DNA from: Candidatus Poribacteria bacterium
GTDB taxonomy: Bacteria > Poribacteria > WGA-4E > WGA-3G
DNA length: 51,101 bases
NCBI GenBank assembly: GCA_022827225.1
Contig: JAJDTJ010000043.1
Coordinates: forward strand, 1-51,101
Direction of reading: 5' to 3'
Shown: one piece after another, positions 43,241 to 51,101 of the stretch
Numbering within the stretch: position 1 is the stretch's first letter
How the letters are laid out: every line of letters starts with the position of its first letter
The notes under the pieces: generated by a model
What the model saw: only the letters and a program-made list of their open reading frames with translations
Told to the model about the DNA's origin: nothing
Databases searched by the model: none
Position numbers and translations under genes: made by a program

Positions 43241-44815
43241 TTATAGCCTCGGTGTCAGTGTTACAACAGGTGTTATCAGTTCACCCATTGAAATTCCACC
43301 GTGCTGGAACCCTCCTTGAAACTGCCGTTTATATTTATAAAAATCGTTGGGGTAGACGAAATAGTAATCGTCTTTCGCGAGGATATAGTTTTTACTTGGG
43401 GTTTCCGCGGGAAGTCTATACACCTCTGGATCATGTAGGTGCACGGCTTCACTCTCATCGCAACCGAGGTTTGTCCCAATTTTGAACCGGAGACTGGTGG
43501 TCGTCTCGCGATTACCACGGGCACGGGTCGCGCGGTTGCAAAAGACGGACCCGTGGTCACTGGTAAGGACGACAGTCGCCTTCTGTGTTGCAACCATCCG
43601 CAAAACCTCAAATAGTACGGAATGCGAAAACCATGAACGTGCAAGTGCCCGAAAAGCAGATTCGTCCGGTGCAAGCTGTTGCAGCACATCCGACTGCGAC
43701 CGTTGATGTGTTAGAATATCAACAAAGTTAACAACCAACGCTGACAACTCAACACGCGTATTCGCAGCAACGCGTTTTTTGTAGGTATTTCCACCGCGTA
43801 CGTCGAAAATCTTGAAATATTGGGGGCTCGTCTTCAGTTTGATACCTCTGCGCTTCAGATGTTCCGTAAGGAGCTGCCGCTCATAGCGATTCGTACTCGT
43901 ATCGCCATCGGATTCCTCCTGCCAGTACTCTGGATAGCGTTCGGCGATCTCGGCTGGGAACAACCCACTGAACAGTGCGTTCCGAGAATACATCGTAGCA
44001 CTCGGTAGAATCGAAAAACTATATCGGCGTTCAATAGAAAAATAAGGGTATAGAAGTGATTCAACTGCCAGCCAGTGATCCAATCGAAAGCAGTCAACCA
44101 CAATAAAATAGACAGATTTTCCGGCTTCAAGTAGTGGAATAACATGTCGGTCTAAAACATTCACAGATAATGGCGGCGCATCCGGACTGCCAGTGACCCA
44201 GTCGTGGTAATTCGCCTCCACAAAATCGGAGAACTCCGTATTGCACTCCTTCTTTTGTGCAAGATGCGTCTCTTCCAAGCCACCATCGGCTAACTTCTCA
44301 GACACTAAATCCCACTGTAACAACTTAAGGTAGACATCGACCCAATCTTGCCACGTCGGGGCTGATTCTTTGGTTGAACGGATCGTATTGAAATCCGAGG
44401 TATATCGGCTCGGAATCTGATCCACGATGAGCTGGGGTTGATCAAGGATGCGCTTCAGTGTTGAAACAATCTGTGCAACACCGATCGGTTTTACCAAGAA
44501 ATCTGTTACCTGTTTGCCGAGAGCAACCTCAACAAACTGTTCATCGCTAGATTGGGTGACAAGAATGACAGGGATTTGTGAATTAACGGTGCGGATCGCA
44601 TCAAGCGTCGCCATCCCATCTTTACCAGGCATCACCTGGTCAAGTAGGACAGCACTATACTGCGTATCTTCATTTGTTAGAAGCGCGACACCGTCCTCGC
44701 CGTTTGTAACAGGCGTGACGGTATAACCGCGTTCACGTAGCACGAGAATGTGCGGTTGTAACGCCTCTATTTCATCGTCAATCCATAAAATGTGGTGGGA
44801 CATACTAAAACTCAT
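43241..44815 (-). CDS. porX: PorX-like response regulator with PglZ (alkaline phosphatase-fold) output domain
   Basis: The 524-residue protein has a receiver domain (WIDDEIEAL at about 11-19, phospho-acceptor D59 in LLDQVMPGKDG, K109 in FLVKP) joined to a PglZ-type alkaline-phosphatase domain. There D241 (VVDCFRLDHW), candidate nucleophile T274 (LPSATMYSRN) and a late TSDHGSVF supply metal and catalytic residues. This architecture defines PorX, which in Bacteroidota controls type IX secretion and has nuclease/phosphodiesterase activity. It has no DNA-binding domain. The start is uncertain: 44815 or MSHH at 44803; neither has a clear ribosome site. It follows the histidine kinase gene on the same strand. 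Confidence 0.85.
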   Translation of the reverse strand: MSFSMSHHILWIDDEIEALQPHILVLRERGYTVTPVTNGEDGVALLTNEDTQYSAVLLDQVMPGKDGMATLDAIRTVNSQIPVILVTQSSDEQFVEVALGKQVTDFLVKPIGVAQIVSTLKRILDQPQLIVDQIPSRYTSDFNTIRSTKESAPTWQDWVDVYLKLLQWDLVSEKLADGGLEETHLAQKKECNTEFSDFVEANYHDWVTGSPDAPPLSVNVLDRHVIPLLEAGKSVYFIVVDCFRLDHWLAVESLLYPYFSIERRYSFSILPSATMYSRNALFSGLFPAEIAERYPEYWQEESDGDTSTNRYERQLLTEHLKRRGIKLKTSPQYFKIFDVRGGNTYKKRVAANTRVELSALVVNFVDILTHQRSQSDVLQQLAPDESAFRALARSWFSHSVLFEVLRMVATQKATVVLTSDHGSVFCNRATRARGNRETTTSLRFKIGTNLGCDESEAVHLHDPEVYRLPAETPSKNYILAKDDYYFVYPNDFYKYKRQFQGGFQHGGISMGELITPVVTLTPRL

Positions 44816-44917
44816 TAATACAGTCCAGTCCCGGTACGCCACGAAAATTAACTGAATTAGAAAAGTAAAACAAAAACCGGTATTCTGCTTCCTCTATAAT
44901 CCTACGTTAATTCGGAT

Positions 44918-46402
44918 TTACGCGACCGGCAACCGAATTTCAAAAGTCGTACCTTCAGGACTCGTCTTAACCATGCGGATGTTACCGTGATGGTATTCTC
45001 GAATAATACGCTGCACCACAGTTAATCCGAGTCCCCACCCGTGTGTCTTTGTGGACATTCCGGGTTCAAAGATTTTTTGTTGATTTTTGCGGTTTATACC
45101 GCATCCGTTGTCGGCATATCGTATCACAATATTGCTATATCGACTATCGTACGTCGGTTCAATCTGAATCCATCCTTCCGTTTTATCCATAGCGTCTAAC
45201 GAATTGCGAATCAGGTTCTCAAACACCCAATGTAACAACTGGGCGTTTGCGAGGACAGGTGGCACCTCACGGTGTATCAATTGAATTTCAACGCGACGAC
45301 TGATATGCGGCAGCCGTTTTTTAAAATAAGTTCGGACTTCTTCAAATACTTCGTCTAAGTTCACTTCAGTTAGCGGCGGTTGTGTACCTATCATACCGAA
45401 GCGTGCAGTCGTTTTCTGCAAACGCTCAAGGTCATTTTGCATACTTTCGGCAAGCTCAACGAGCGGCGCATCATTTTTTTCTTCGCTCCGTTCATGCAAG
45501 AGTTCCGTCCATGCGATCAATGACGAGATCGGTGTCCCGAGTTGATGCGCCGTCTCCTTAGCTAAACCGCCCCAAATTGCCGAATGTTCATAAGACTTTA
45601 TTCGTTGGTAGACCAGAAAACAGACGACTCCAAACACTAATAAGATGATCGGTACAATGAAAGGGACAACCAACCCATAGTATGGTTTTCGCTCATAATA
45701 AAAGTAAAAACCGGACCCTTCTGATGGTGTCTCAATCATAGACGAACCGGGTGCGTTCTGAACAAAGATCTCCGCCCGTTCCCGTTCCTCGTCGGTTGCA
45801 TCCTCCGCTGTGACAATATCACCCCATATCTGCCATTTCTGTGGTCTACCTTCAGCATCAGTGATGACAAACGGCAGGTGCGCGATTTCATCCGATGCGG
45901 CATCACCGTAATAAACATACCCATTGAGTTGCCGCACAGGCACATCCTTCGGCGGGTTCTTTTCCTTCATGCGCGCCAAGGTCGATTGCAGTAACGTCTT
46001 TTCATCTATTGTCAACGAATCTTCGACGTTTTCGTTGACAGTTATATCTAAACTATCAATTTTCGCGTCTAATTTTAGGTCAACCCCTCGCGTTTTTAAG
46101 ACATTGCCTTCCGTATCCGTGATAATAAAAGAAAATGCTCGTACTCTGTCTTCGGCGTATGATTCCTGCTTGAAGATGTCATTTAACTTCTGTAGTAACT
46201 CCAAGTCCTTCACGCTCGGAAGTAGCACCCCCAAATTGGCGAAGATGTCTATTTGGGCATCTATATCGGCATTCAGCTGCGAGACTTGCTGGTTGTAATA
46301 GGCAAACCCGAATATCAGCATCCCGAGACCAACGACGAAGTAAACGAGTATCAAACGCGTGGTCGTATACCTTGGAATAATTTGCCGATTCAACCACAAC
46401 AC
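44918..46402 (-). CDS. Sensor histidine kinase, PorY-like
   Basis: The 494-residue kinase has two membrane segments (about 19-36 and 244-265) framing a periplasmic sensor region of about 200 residues, then a phospho-acceptor H286 in KETAHQLGTPISSLIAW. That is the wording typical of PorY. The ATPase domain has NLIRNSLDAMDK, YADNGCGI and GWGLGLTVVQRI. It should phosphorylate the PorX-like regulator encoded 102 bases downstream. The frame opens with TTG at 46417, but the GTG at 46402 has GGAGG 6 bases upstream and is preferred. Confidence 0.87.
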   Translation of the reverse strand: MLWLNRQIIPRYTTTRLILVYFVVGLGMLIFGFAYYNQQVSQLNADIDAQIDIFANLGVLLPSVKDLELLQKLNDIFKQESYAEDRVRAFSFIITDTEGNVLKTRGVDLKLDAKIDSLDITVNENVEDSLTIDEKTLLQSTLARMKEKNPPKDVPVRQLNGYVYYGDAASDEIAHLPFVITDAEGRPQKWQIWGDIVTAEDATDEERERAEIFVQNAPGSSMIETPSEGSGFYFYYERKPYYGLVVPFIVPIILLVFGVVCFLVYQRIKSYEHSAIWGGLAKETAHQLGTPISSLIAWTELLHERSEEKNDAPLVELAESMQNDLERLQKTTARFGMIGTQPPLTEVNLDEVFEEVRTYFKKRLPHISRRVEIQLIHREVPPVLANAQLLHWVFENLIRNSLDAMDKTEGWIQIEPTYDSRYSNIVIRYADNGCGINRKNQQKIFEPGMSTKTHGWGLGLTVVQRIIREYHHGNIRMVKTSPEGTTFEIRLPVA

Positions 46403-46445
46403 TATCTTCCTCCGCAAAAATCGGGCACAATCCTCACCCTAATTA

Positions 46446-46474
46446 ATATTATCATCTTTAAAAGGAAATTGCAA
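46446..46474 (-). promoter_or_regulatory. Probable promoter of the histidine kinase operon
   Basis: On the minus strand TTGCAA (46474-46469), 17 bases, TAATAT (46451-46446), about 45 bases before the kinase start codon. Spacing is ideal, boxes moderate. Confidence 0.5.
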
Positions 46475-46514
46475 GTCTATTTGTCTGTTTTGTGTTAGTG
46501 AAACGGTATATCAA

Positions 46515-46543
46515 TTGACTTTTTCTGGCAAATAAGATAAAAT
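46515..46543 (+). promoter_or_regulatory. Promoter of the HAD hydrolase operon
   Basis: TTGACT at 46515-46520, 17 bases, TAAAAT at 46538-46543. It is divergent from the kinase promoter and 83 bases before the HAD start codon. Confidence 0.65.
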
Positions 46544-46625
46544 AAAAGGACCTTACGGACTTTTTTACACCATCTTCATACAATTTTGCAGATTTTAATT
46601 AACATTCCTAAAAACGAGAGTTTCA

Positions 46626-47354
46626 ATGCTTAAAGCGATCACATTCGATTTCTGGCAAACACTTTATGCGGATTCGGAACAGAATTGGCAAAATCGTCAG
46701 TCAATACGTATTAAACTGTGTCACGCTTATCTGAATAACCAAGGTTACGGGTGTGCTTTAGATGATGTCGGATTCGGACTCGAAGAAGCGTACAATTTGG
46801 TGATGACGCTATGGCACCAACATCAAGGCGTATCGGTCAAACGATGTATGCGTCGATTTGCGGAGTCACTTGAAATCCGTCTTCAAGAGCCAGACCTCGA
46901 TGCCTTGATTGCGTGCCTCGGCGCAGCTTTCTTGGAGTCCCCTCCCGTTATGATACCGCACGTTAGACCTGTCGTCGCTCGGTTAAGTGAAAAATATCCA
47001 CTCGGAATTATCTCAGATTCAGCACTTACACCGGGTAGTTTTGTTCGGAAATTGATGGGGCGCGACGGCATCCTACAATATTTTAAAACATTTACCTTCT
47101 CCGACGAAACAGATTACACCAAACCGGAAGTCGTGCAGTTCCACACCACACTTGCTGACTTGAACACCGAACCCTCGGCAGCAGTACATATCGGCGATAT
47201 TTTCCGAACCGATATCGTCGGAGCGAAAAATGCTGGAATGAAGGCGATCCGATTCACCGGCTTCAACAAAGGCGATGGAGATGACACACTCAGCGATGCA
47301 GTTGTTGATGACTACAGAAACCTGGAAGTCGTTATAACACAACTCTCGAAATAG
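46626..47354 (+). CDS. HAD-superfamily hydrolase
   Basis: The 242-residue protein has motif I AITFDFWQTL with nucleophile D8, motif II LGIISDSA, the lysine in DYTKPEVVQF, and motif IV VHIGDIFRTDIVGAKNAGM. The cap is a helical (C1) insert between about residues 15 and 110. The second acidic residue of the DxD motif is Trp, seen in some dehalogenase-like members, so it may not be a classic phosphatase. It likely acts on a small cytoplasmic metabolite. It is the first gene of a three-gene plus-strand run with the epimerase and aminotransferase genes. Confidence 0.87.
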   Translation: MLKAITFDFWQTLYADSEQNWQNRQSIRIKLCHAYLNNQGYGCALDDVGFGLEEAYNLVMTLWHQHQGVSVKRCMRRFAESLEIRLQEPDLDALIACLGAAFLESPPVMIPHVRPVVARLSEKYPLGIISDSALTPGSFVRKLMGRDGILQYFKTFTFSDETDYTKPEVVQFHTTLADLNTEPSAAVHIGDIFRTDIVGAKNAGMKAIRFTGFNKGDGDDTLSDAVVDDYRNLEVVITQLSK

Positions 47355-47374
47355 ACGAAACGAAAGAGGAAAAA

Positions 47375-48283
47375 ATGGCAAACGTATTGGTCACTGGTGG
47401 CACCGGATTTATCGGCAGTCGAGTCTGCGCTGCTCTCCACGAACAAGGCGATACAGTGCATGTGTTATCAAGAAGCCCGGAACGCGCACAAACGAAAATG
47501 AAATCAGCAAGAGCATTCCACGGTTGGAACCCTGAAACCGAAAAACTGCCTCCAGAAGCAACAAATGGAATGGTATCGGTCGTTCATCTGGCAGGTGAAA
47601 CAATCGCAGGCAGGTGGAATGACGAAAAAAAACGACGGATACGGGATAGCCGGATCCTCTCTACCCGGAATCTTGTCGAATCGCTGACAGCAACCGATAC
47701 AAAGCCGGATGTGCTTGTGTGTGCTTCTGCCATCGGATACTATGGCGACAGCGGCGACGAACACTTCACTGAAGTATCGCCACCCGGAAACGATTTCCTC
47801 GCCAAAACTTGCCAAGAGTGGGAAGCGGAAGCACAAAAAGCAATCGACTTCGGTATCCGAGTCGTCACAGTGCGCATCGGACTTGTCCTCGGATTAGGCG
47901 GCGGATTGTTGGCACAAGTACTACCTCCGTTCAAAATGGGGGTTGGCGGTACACTCGGTAACGGACGGCAGTGGATGTCCTGGATACATGTTGATGATGT
48001 CGTCGGTATCATTTTGCATGCCTTAGAGAATAACGAAATTCGTGGCGCCTTGAACGCAACCGCCCCGACACCTGTCAGAAACACAGAGTTCACCAAAACA
48101 CTCGGCACAGTCCTCCGACGCCCTACACTGTTTCCGATCCCGACATTCGGACTAAAATTGATGATGGGTGAATTCGCCGACTTCATTGTTCTGAGTCAGA
48201 ACGTACTCCCTGAGAAGACGGAAGTCAGCGGGTACGAATTTCGACATCGAACGCTTGAATCCGCTCTGAGGGATTTGTTATAG
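47375..48283 (+). CDS. TIGR01777-type NAD(P)-dependent epimerase (YfcH/SulA-like)
   Basis: The 302-residue SDR-like protein has VLVTGGTGFIGSRVC at residues 4-18, VVHLAGETIAGRWNDEKK, SAIGYYGDSGDE (the YfcH-type Tyr region), GGTLGNGRQWMSWIHVDDVV, and a C-terminal DUF1731-like domain. The TIGR01777 family is widespread; the physiological reaction is unclear, and 'cell division inhibitor SulA' names in databases are historical. GAGG lies before the ATG, 20 bases after the HAD gene, so they are co-transcribed. Confidence 0.9.
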   Translation: MANVLVTGGTGFIGSRVCAALHEQGDTVHVLSRSPERAQTKMKSARAFHGWNPETEKLPPEATNGMVSVVHLAGETIAGRWNDEKKRRIRDSRILSTRNLVESLTATDTKPDVLVCASAIGYYGDSGDEHFTEVSPPGNDFLAKTCQEWEAEAQKAIDFGIRVVTVRIGLVLGLGGGLLAQVLPPFKMGVGGTLGNGRQWMSWIHVDDVVGIILHALENNEIRGALNATAPTPVRNTEFTKTLGTVLRRPTLFPIPTFGLKLMMGEFADFIVLSQNVLPEKTEVSGYEFRHRTLESALRDLL

Positions 48284-48291
48284 AGACGCAG

Positions 48292-49650
48292 ATGCCGAAA
48301 ATCCACGATGTCCTGCTTTCTGAATACGGAGCAGCTTCAAGTATCCCCTCCCCTGTCAATCGGTTGATGACCGATTTTGCAATCGGTTTCCGAGATGGAC
48401 GCGATATTAATCTCGGTGTCGGATACGTCAATGAACGGACAATCCCGCACCGAACGATTCAACTCGCCTGTGAGCAAGTTCTCTCGAACCCGCAAAAGTA
48501 CCGAGCAGCGCTTAACTACGGTGGCGCGCAAGGTTCCCCCAACCTGATTGCATCGCTGAGAAGATTTTACATCGAAAACAGGATCGGCGGCATCACCGAA
48601 CAGACGCTAAACGGTCACGACATCGTTATCGGTGCGAACGGCGCAACGAGCCTGTTAGAGAGTATCACGCATGTCCTACCTACCGGTATTGCGCTTACCG
48701 CAGATCCGATGTATTATATCTACTGCAATGACTTGGAGCGGAAAGGTTTCGAGGTCATAGCGATACCGGAAGATTCGGAAGGGCTTGACACACAACGTCT
48801 AAAGTCAAAACTCGCAGCACTGGATGATGAGAAAGCAGCCATCCGTTTTTTTTACGTTGTGACGGTAAACAACCCGACTTGCACGATCTTGTCGAATAAC
48901 CGTAAGCGAGAACTGGTCGATATTGTTACCCAGCTGTCGTACGAAGTTGGACGGAAAATCCCGCTCTTTTTTGATAACGCCTACAGCGACCTTGTACATG
49001 ACGGCACCGTTGAACCTTTGGTGTCTGCGCTCCGCTACGACGAACTCGGCATCGTCTATGAAGTCGGCACGTTGTCGAAGATCCTCGCGCCTGGACTACG
49101 CATCGGTTACCTCATCGGTACCAAAGGTCTTTTGCTCGACAGTATCATCCAACGCACCAGCGACATCGGTTTCAGCGCGCCGCTAATCAATCAGGAGATC
49201 GCCAGTTACCTTCTCGACCACGGCATTGAAGCACAAATTGAAAAGGTTAATAACGGGTACCAGCAGAAGGCGAAACAGGTGAAAACGTGGATGGTAGAAT
49301 TACTGGGGGATAATATTGAGGAATGCCGCGGGGGCAGTGCTGGGTTCTATTTCTATTTGACCCTGGCAAACGTCGCGACGGGTTCGGCATCCGACTTCTT
49401 CAAGTTCTTGACGCGAACGACTGGACAGGAAACTATTGACGGGCCCGCAGATTGCCAACATCCAAAGGTGATTTATATTCCGGGTGAACACTGTGTCCAT
49501 CCCAACGGCGATATGGTTGAGGTCGGGAAGCGGCAGTTACGCATATCTTATGGGTTTGAGGAGCTGCCGCAGATTCACACAGCGTTGAAACTCATGAAAT
49601 CGGCGATCGCCTATAGTGCGGACATTTCTAAGAATTCGAGAAGCGTCTGA
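48292..49650 (+). CDS. PLP-dependent aminotransferase, class I/II
   Basis: The 452-residue enzyme is a fold-type I aminotransferase with ALNYGGAQGSPNLIASLRRF, TVNNPTCTILSNN (in place of the usual NPTG), FFDNAYSDLVHDG, and the Schiff-base lysine K263 in VGTLSKILAPGLRIGYL. It is distinct in sequence from the one at 2491 and about 80 residues longer. It starts 8 bases after the epimerase stop, so it is the third gene of that run. Its 3' end overlaps the convergent antitoxin-like gene by 40 bases. Substrate unknown. Confidence 0.85.
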   Translation: MPKIHDVLLSEYGAASSIPSPVNRLMTDFAIGFRDGRDINLGVGYVNERTIPHRTIQLACEQVLSNPQKYRAALNYGGAQGSPNLIASLRRFYIENRIGGITEQTLNGHDIVIGANGATSLLESITHVLPTGIALTADPMYYIYCNDLERKGFEVIAIPEDSEGLDTQRLKSKLAALDDEKAAIRFFYVVTVNNPTCTILSNNRKRELVDIVTQLSYEVGRKIPLFFDNAYSDLVHDGTVEPLVSALRYDELGIVYEVGTLSKILAPGLRIGYLIGTKGLLLDSIIQRTSDIGFSAPLINQEIASYLLDHGIEAQIEKVNNGYQQKAKQVKTWMVELLGDNIEECRGGSAGFYFYLTLANVATGSASDFFKFLTRTTGQETIDGPADCQHPKVIYIPGEHCVHPNGDMVEVGKRQLRISYGFEELPQIHTALKLMKSAIAYSADISKNSRSV

Positions 49651-50426
49651 ACGAGCCATTCTGTATCTGGAAACTCGCCAAAAATATTTTGTTCCAGGGC
49701 AGCTTCCAGTTCATTGATATAGCGTGCTTCTTCTTGCACTCCGATATTTTGTTGCCATTGCTTGAGGACAGTGCGTCTTCCACTGTGGATGTTTTGTACA
49801 AGTGCATCAATTAATTCGTGGTGTGTGGATGCTGCAACGATGTATTCGTTGGGATTTCCGGAGAAATTGCCCCGCAGTCCACCATCAAGGTGACACCATT
49901 CCGTCATCCCTGCAAGTGCGAACATCTGCAGTTCCTGCATATTCCGTACAAGCGCATCTTGCCACGGTTCTAACTCATTCAGTATATCCTGTTTCTCTTC
50001 TGGCGTTCTCGTCTCAAGCCCTTTATTATTCTTGGTGTTTGTTCTTCTGCCGATATGGTATCGGAACAACCGCAATTTGAGTCCAGTTATCGTTGCGGTG
50101 AGTAGGGCATTCGGATAGAGGGTCTCTGCAGGTTTAATGGGTGCTTCAACGTGTCTGCGGAGGGCTTTTTCAATGTGCGCAAGGACTGCCAGCGAATCGC
50201 CTTCGTAGGCTGATTCCTCAAGATCATCAATAATAACGGGATCGATGCCGACCAATTCACCAAATTCTTCTTGCGTTAGCCCGGTAGCGTCGCGTAAATA
50301 GTAAACATGTTCAGCAATATCCAATTTAATTTCTTCTTCCCTAAACTCTTCTATCATGTCAGGATTTTCATCAAACAAACTATTCTTGATGTTGCTGGTA
50401 TTTAAGGTAGGGTCTTTATCAAACAT
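49611..50426 (-). CDS. HigA-like antitoxin with large C-terminal extension
   Basis: The 271-residue protein has an acidic N-end, an XRE-type helix-turn-helix at about residues 38-75 (YYLRDATGLTQEEFGELVGI, then DPVIIDDLEES), and about 180 more residues of unrecognised, largely helical sequence. Typical HigA antitoxins have about 95-130 residues, so more than half of this protein is extra. It overlaps the toxin gene by 8 bases, with AGGAGG before the ATG at 50426; the frame opens at 50465. It probably neutralises the toxin and represses the locus. The extension may sense or bind another partner. Confidence 0.75.
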   Translation of the reverse strand: MFDKDPTLNTSNIKNSLFDENPDMIEEFREEEIKLDIAEHVYYLRDATGLTQEEFGELVGIDPVIIDDLEESAYEGDSLAVLAHIEKALRRHVEAPIKPAETLYPNALLTATITGLKLRLFRYHIGRRTNTKNNKGLETRTPEEKQDILNELEPWQDALVRNMQELQMFALAGMTEWCHLDGGLRGNFSGNPNEYIVAASTHHELIDALVQNIHSGRRTVLKQWQQNIGVQEEARYINELEAALEQNIFGEFPDTEWLVQTLLEFLEMSAL

Positions 50427-50796
50427 TGTGAACCTCCTGTGTATGAAGATCAGGATTCTGTTCAAATAGCCGTTTTCTGTTGCGCGCCCGTTCTATTTCG
50501 CTTTGCGGAACCTTGTCAGTCTTTTTGACGAACCCATGAGAAATAACTACACCGGTGCTGTGCCAAAAGTAGAGTATCCGGTACCGGACTTTACCATACC
50601 TCGGTCTCAGTTCGTAGATTCCATCTTCCAGTACGTGTGCATGTGGATGTCGGAGGCGATGCCCAGCTCGGCGCAAGCGCCTAATTGATAACAGACACTT
50701 CCCATAGTGTTGTCTTGGCAAGTCCATAAGCCATTTTTCGATTGGAACTCGACCACTTTTTTCACGATAGAAAACAACCCGTGTTTGTTGTGCCAT
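50419..50796 (-). CDS. HigB/RelE-type toxin (Gp49-like)
   Basis: The 125-residue basic protein fits the HigB/Gp49-like (RelE superfamily) mRNA-interferase family: VVFYREKSGRVPIEKWLMDL at the start, LEDGIYELRPRYGKVRYRIL, then HGFVKKTDKVPQSEIERARN. The toxin-before-antitoxin order is that of HigBA, while most TA systems are reversed. It lies 13 bases after a 41-residue membrane peptide gene and overlaps the antitoxin gene, so the three form one transcript. Confidence 0.85.
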   Translation of the reverse strand: MAQQTRVVFYREKSGRVPIEKWLMDLPRQHYGKCLLSIRRLRRAGHRLRHPHAHVLEDGIYELRPRYGKVRYRILYFWHSTGVVISHGFVKKTDKVPQSEIERARNRKRLFEQNPDLHTQEVHNV

Positions 50797-50809
50797 GTAT
50801 CGCGTTTAC

Positions 50810-50935
50810 CTATTTTTTATTCATGCGCTCAAGATGTTTCTCAATCTTATACAGACTTTTTTCAATATCTCTGAGCAGTCTCGTAATTATGATCAGAAGA
50901 GTCGTAATTACAATAAACGCGATAAAAGCAAGCAT
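50810..50935 (-). CDS. Small single-span membrane peptide upstream of the toxin gene
   Basis: A 41-residue frame starts at an ATG with GGAG about 10 bases upstream. Residues 2-20 are strongly hydrophobic (LAFIAFIVITTLLIIIT), followed by a basic amphipathic helix (RDIEKSLYKIEKHLERMNKK). It ends 13 bases before the toxin ATG, in the same direction. The combination of a ribosome site, a clean membrane segment and tight spacing supports a real gene. It could be a membrane-active peptide, a sensor or an anchor for the TA module. I recognise no family. Confidence 0.6.
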   Translation of the reverse strand: MLAFIAFIVITTLLIIITRLLRDIEKSLYKIEKHLERMNKK

Positions 50936-51006
50936 ACCCAACAAACTCCGCGGTTAGGGTCATTTATAGTGACCATCAGAATTAAAGAGACATTTTTTGT
51001 ATTTTG

Positions 51007-51025
51007 TAATAGACTGTGTCTATTA
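51007..51025. promoter_or_regulatory. Perfect palindrome overlapping the transposase start codon
   Basis: TAATAGAC-TGT-GTCTATTA is an exact 8-base inverted repeat whose last A is the first base of the transposase ATG. It could be the transposon end, a transposase-binding site, or an mRNA hairpin limiting translation. Confidence 0.55.
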
Positions 51026-51101
51026 TGACATATTCAACAGATTTACGCAAACGCGTTTTAGATTTTATTGAAAAAGGCGGTAAAAAAGCTGAAGCCTCCC
51101 G
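51025..51101 (+). CDS. IS630-type transposase, N-terminal fragment (runs off the window)
   Basis: Only the first 25 codons are present. They read MTYSTDLRKRVLDFIEKGGK then KAEAS, the helix-turn-helix start characteristic of IS630-family transposases (DDE type, TA target). The gene continues beyond the right edge, so completeness is unknown. No ribosome site is seen, and a palindrome covers the initiation region. Confidence 0.75.
   Translation, partial: MTYSTDLRKRVLDFIEKGGKKAEAS

Noticed and set aside
43241..44815. PglZ domain as evidence of a BREX defence island
   Set aside because: The domain is fused to a receiver and sits beside a histidine kinase; no BrxC, PglX methylase or BrxL-type genes are present.
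50742..51028. Plus-strand frames over the toxin promoter region
   Set aside because: They are shadows of the minus-strand 41-residue peptide and higB, and one would run through the transposase start palindrome.

Overview
This window reads as chromosomal DNA of a Gram-negative, probably uncultivated marine or host-associated bacterium. My best guess is Candidatus Poribacteria or a close FCB-like relative. The reasons are many lipoproteins plus lgt, an OmpA-type lipoprotein, and malectin, cohesin and Ig-like secreted proteins. To these add a sulfatase-fold enzyme, a redoxin/cytochrome c/copper monooxygenase fusion, a PorX/PorY-like two-component pair, and intergenic DNA full of heptamer-based dispersed repeats. 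The lineage is inferred from gene style only; there is no rRNA or tRNA here to confirm it. By eye the base composition is about half G+C in genes and AT-rich between them.

Layout. 1-8 kb: a truncated and an intact malectin-type secreted protein; a cysteine hydrolase and rimI on the minus strand; then a plus-strand run of a PLP aminotransferase, a cohesin-like lipoprotein, an atypical sulfatase-superfamily enzyme, a metalloprotease-like lipoprotein and a family 9 glycosyltransferase. 8-10.4 kb: groES-groEL on the minus strand behind a sigma54-type promoter with upstream palindromes. 10.4-17.7 kb: an oxidoreductase, a TauE-like permease, rpsU with a stand-alone dsRNA-binding protein, a methyltransferase divergent from a YihY protein, and the redoxin/cytochrome/monooxygenase fusion with a long attenuator-like leader. 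18.5-26.8 kb: a UPF0182 membrane protein, a sulfotransferase-like protein, lgt, livF and livG separated by a repeat-flanked four-helix-bundle gene, and dprA. 27-35 kb: an Ig-like lipoprotein with three tandem promoters and a long leader, an ECF sigma/anti-sigma pair, and a 1574-residue TPR protein. 35-43 kb: a class V aminotransferase, guaA, two envelope lipoproteins (one with an OmpA domain), and rng, rplU and rpmA. 43-51 kb: the PorX/PorY-like pair; a HAD hydrolase, TIGR01777-type epimerase and aminotransferase run; a HigB/HigA-like toxin-antitoxin module with a previously uncalled 41-residue membrane peptide in front; and the first codons of an IS630-type transposase.

Most of the window is core housekeeping and envelope biology. 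The points most worth follow-up are the PorXY-like pair, sigma54-type control of groESL, the heptamer repeat family with its embedded four-helix-bundle gene, the three-gene toxin-antitoxin locus, the sulfatase-fold enzyme with Thr in place of the formylglycine Cys, and the structured leaders at 17.7-18.0 kb and 26.9-27.4 kb.
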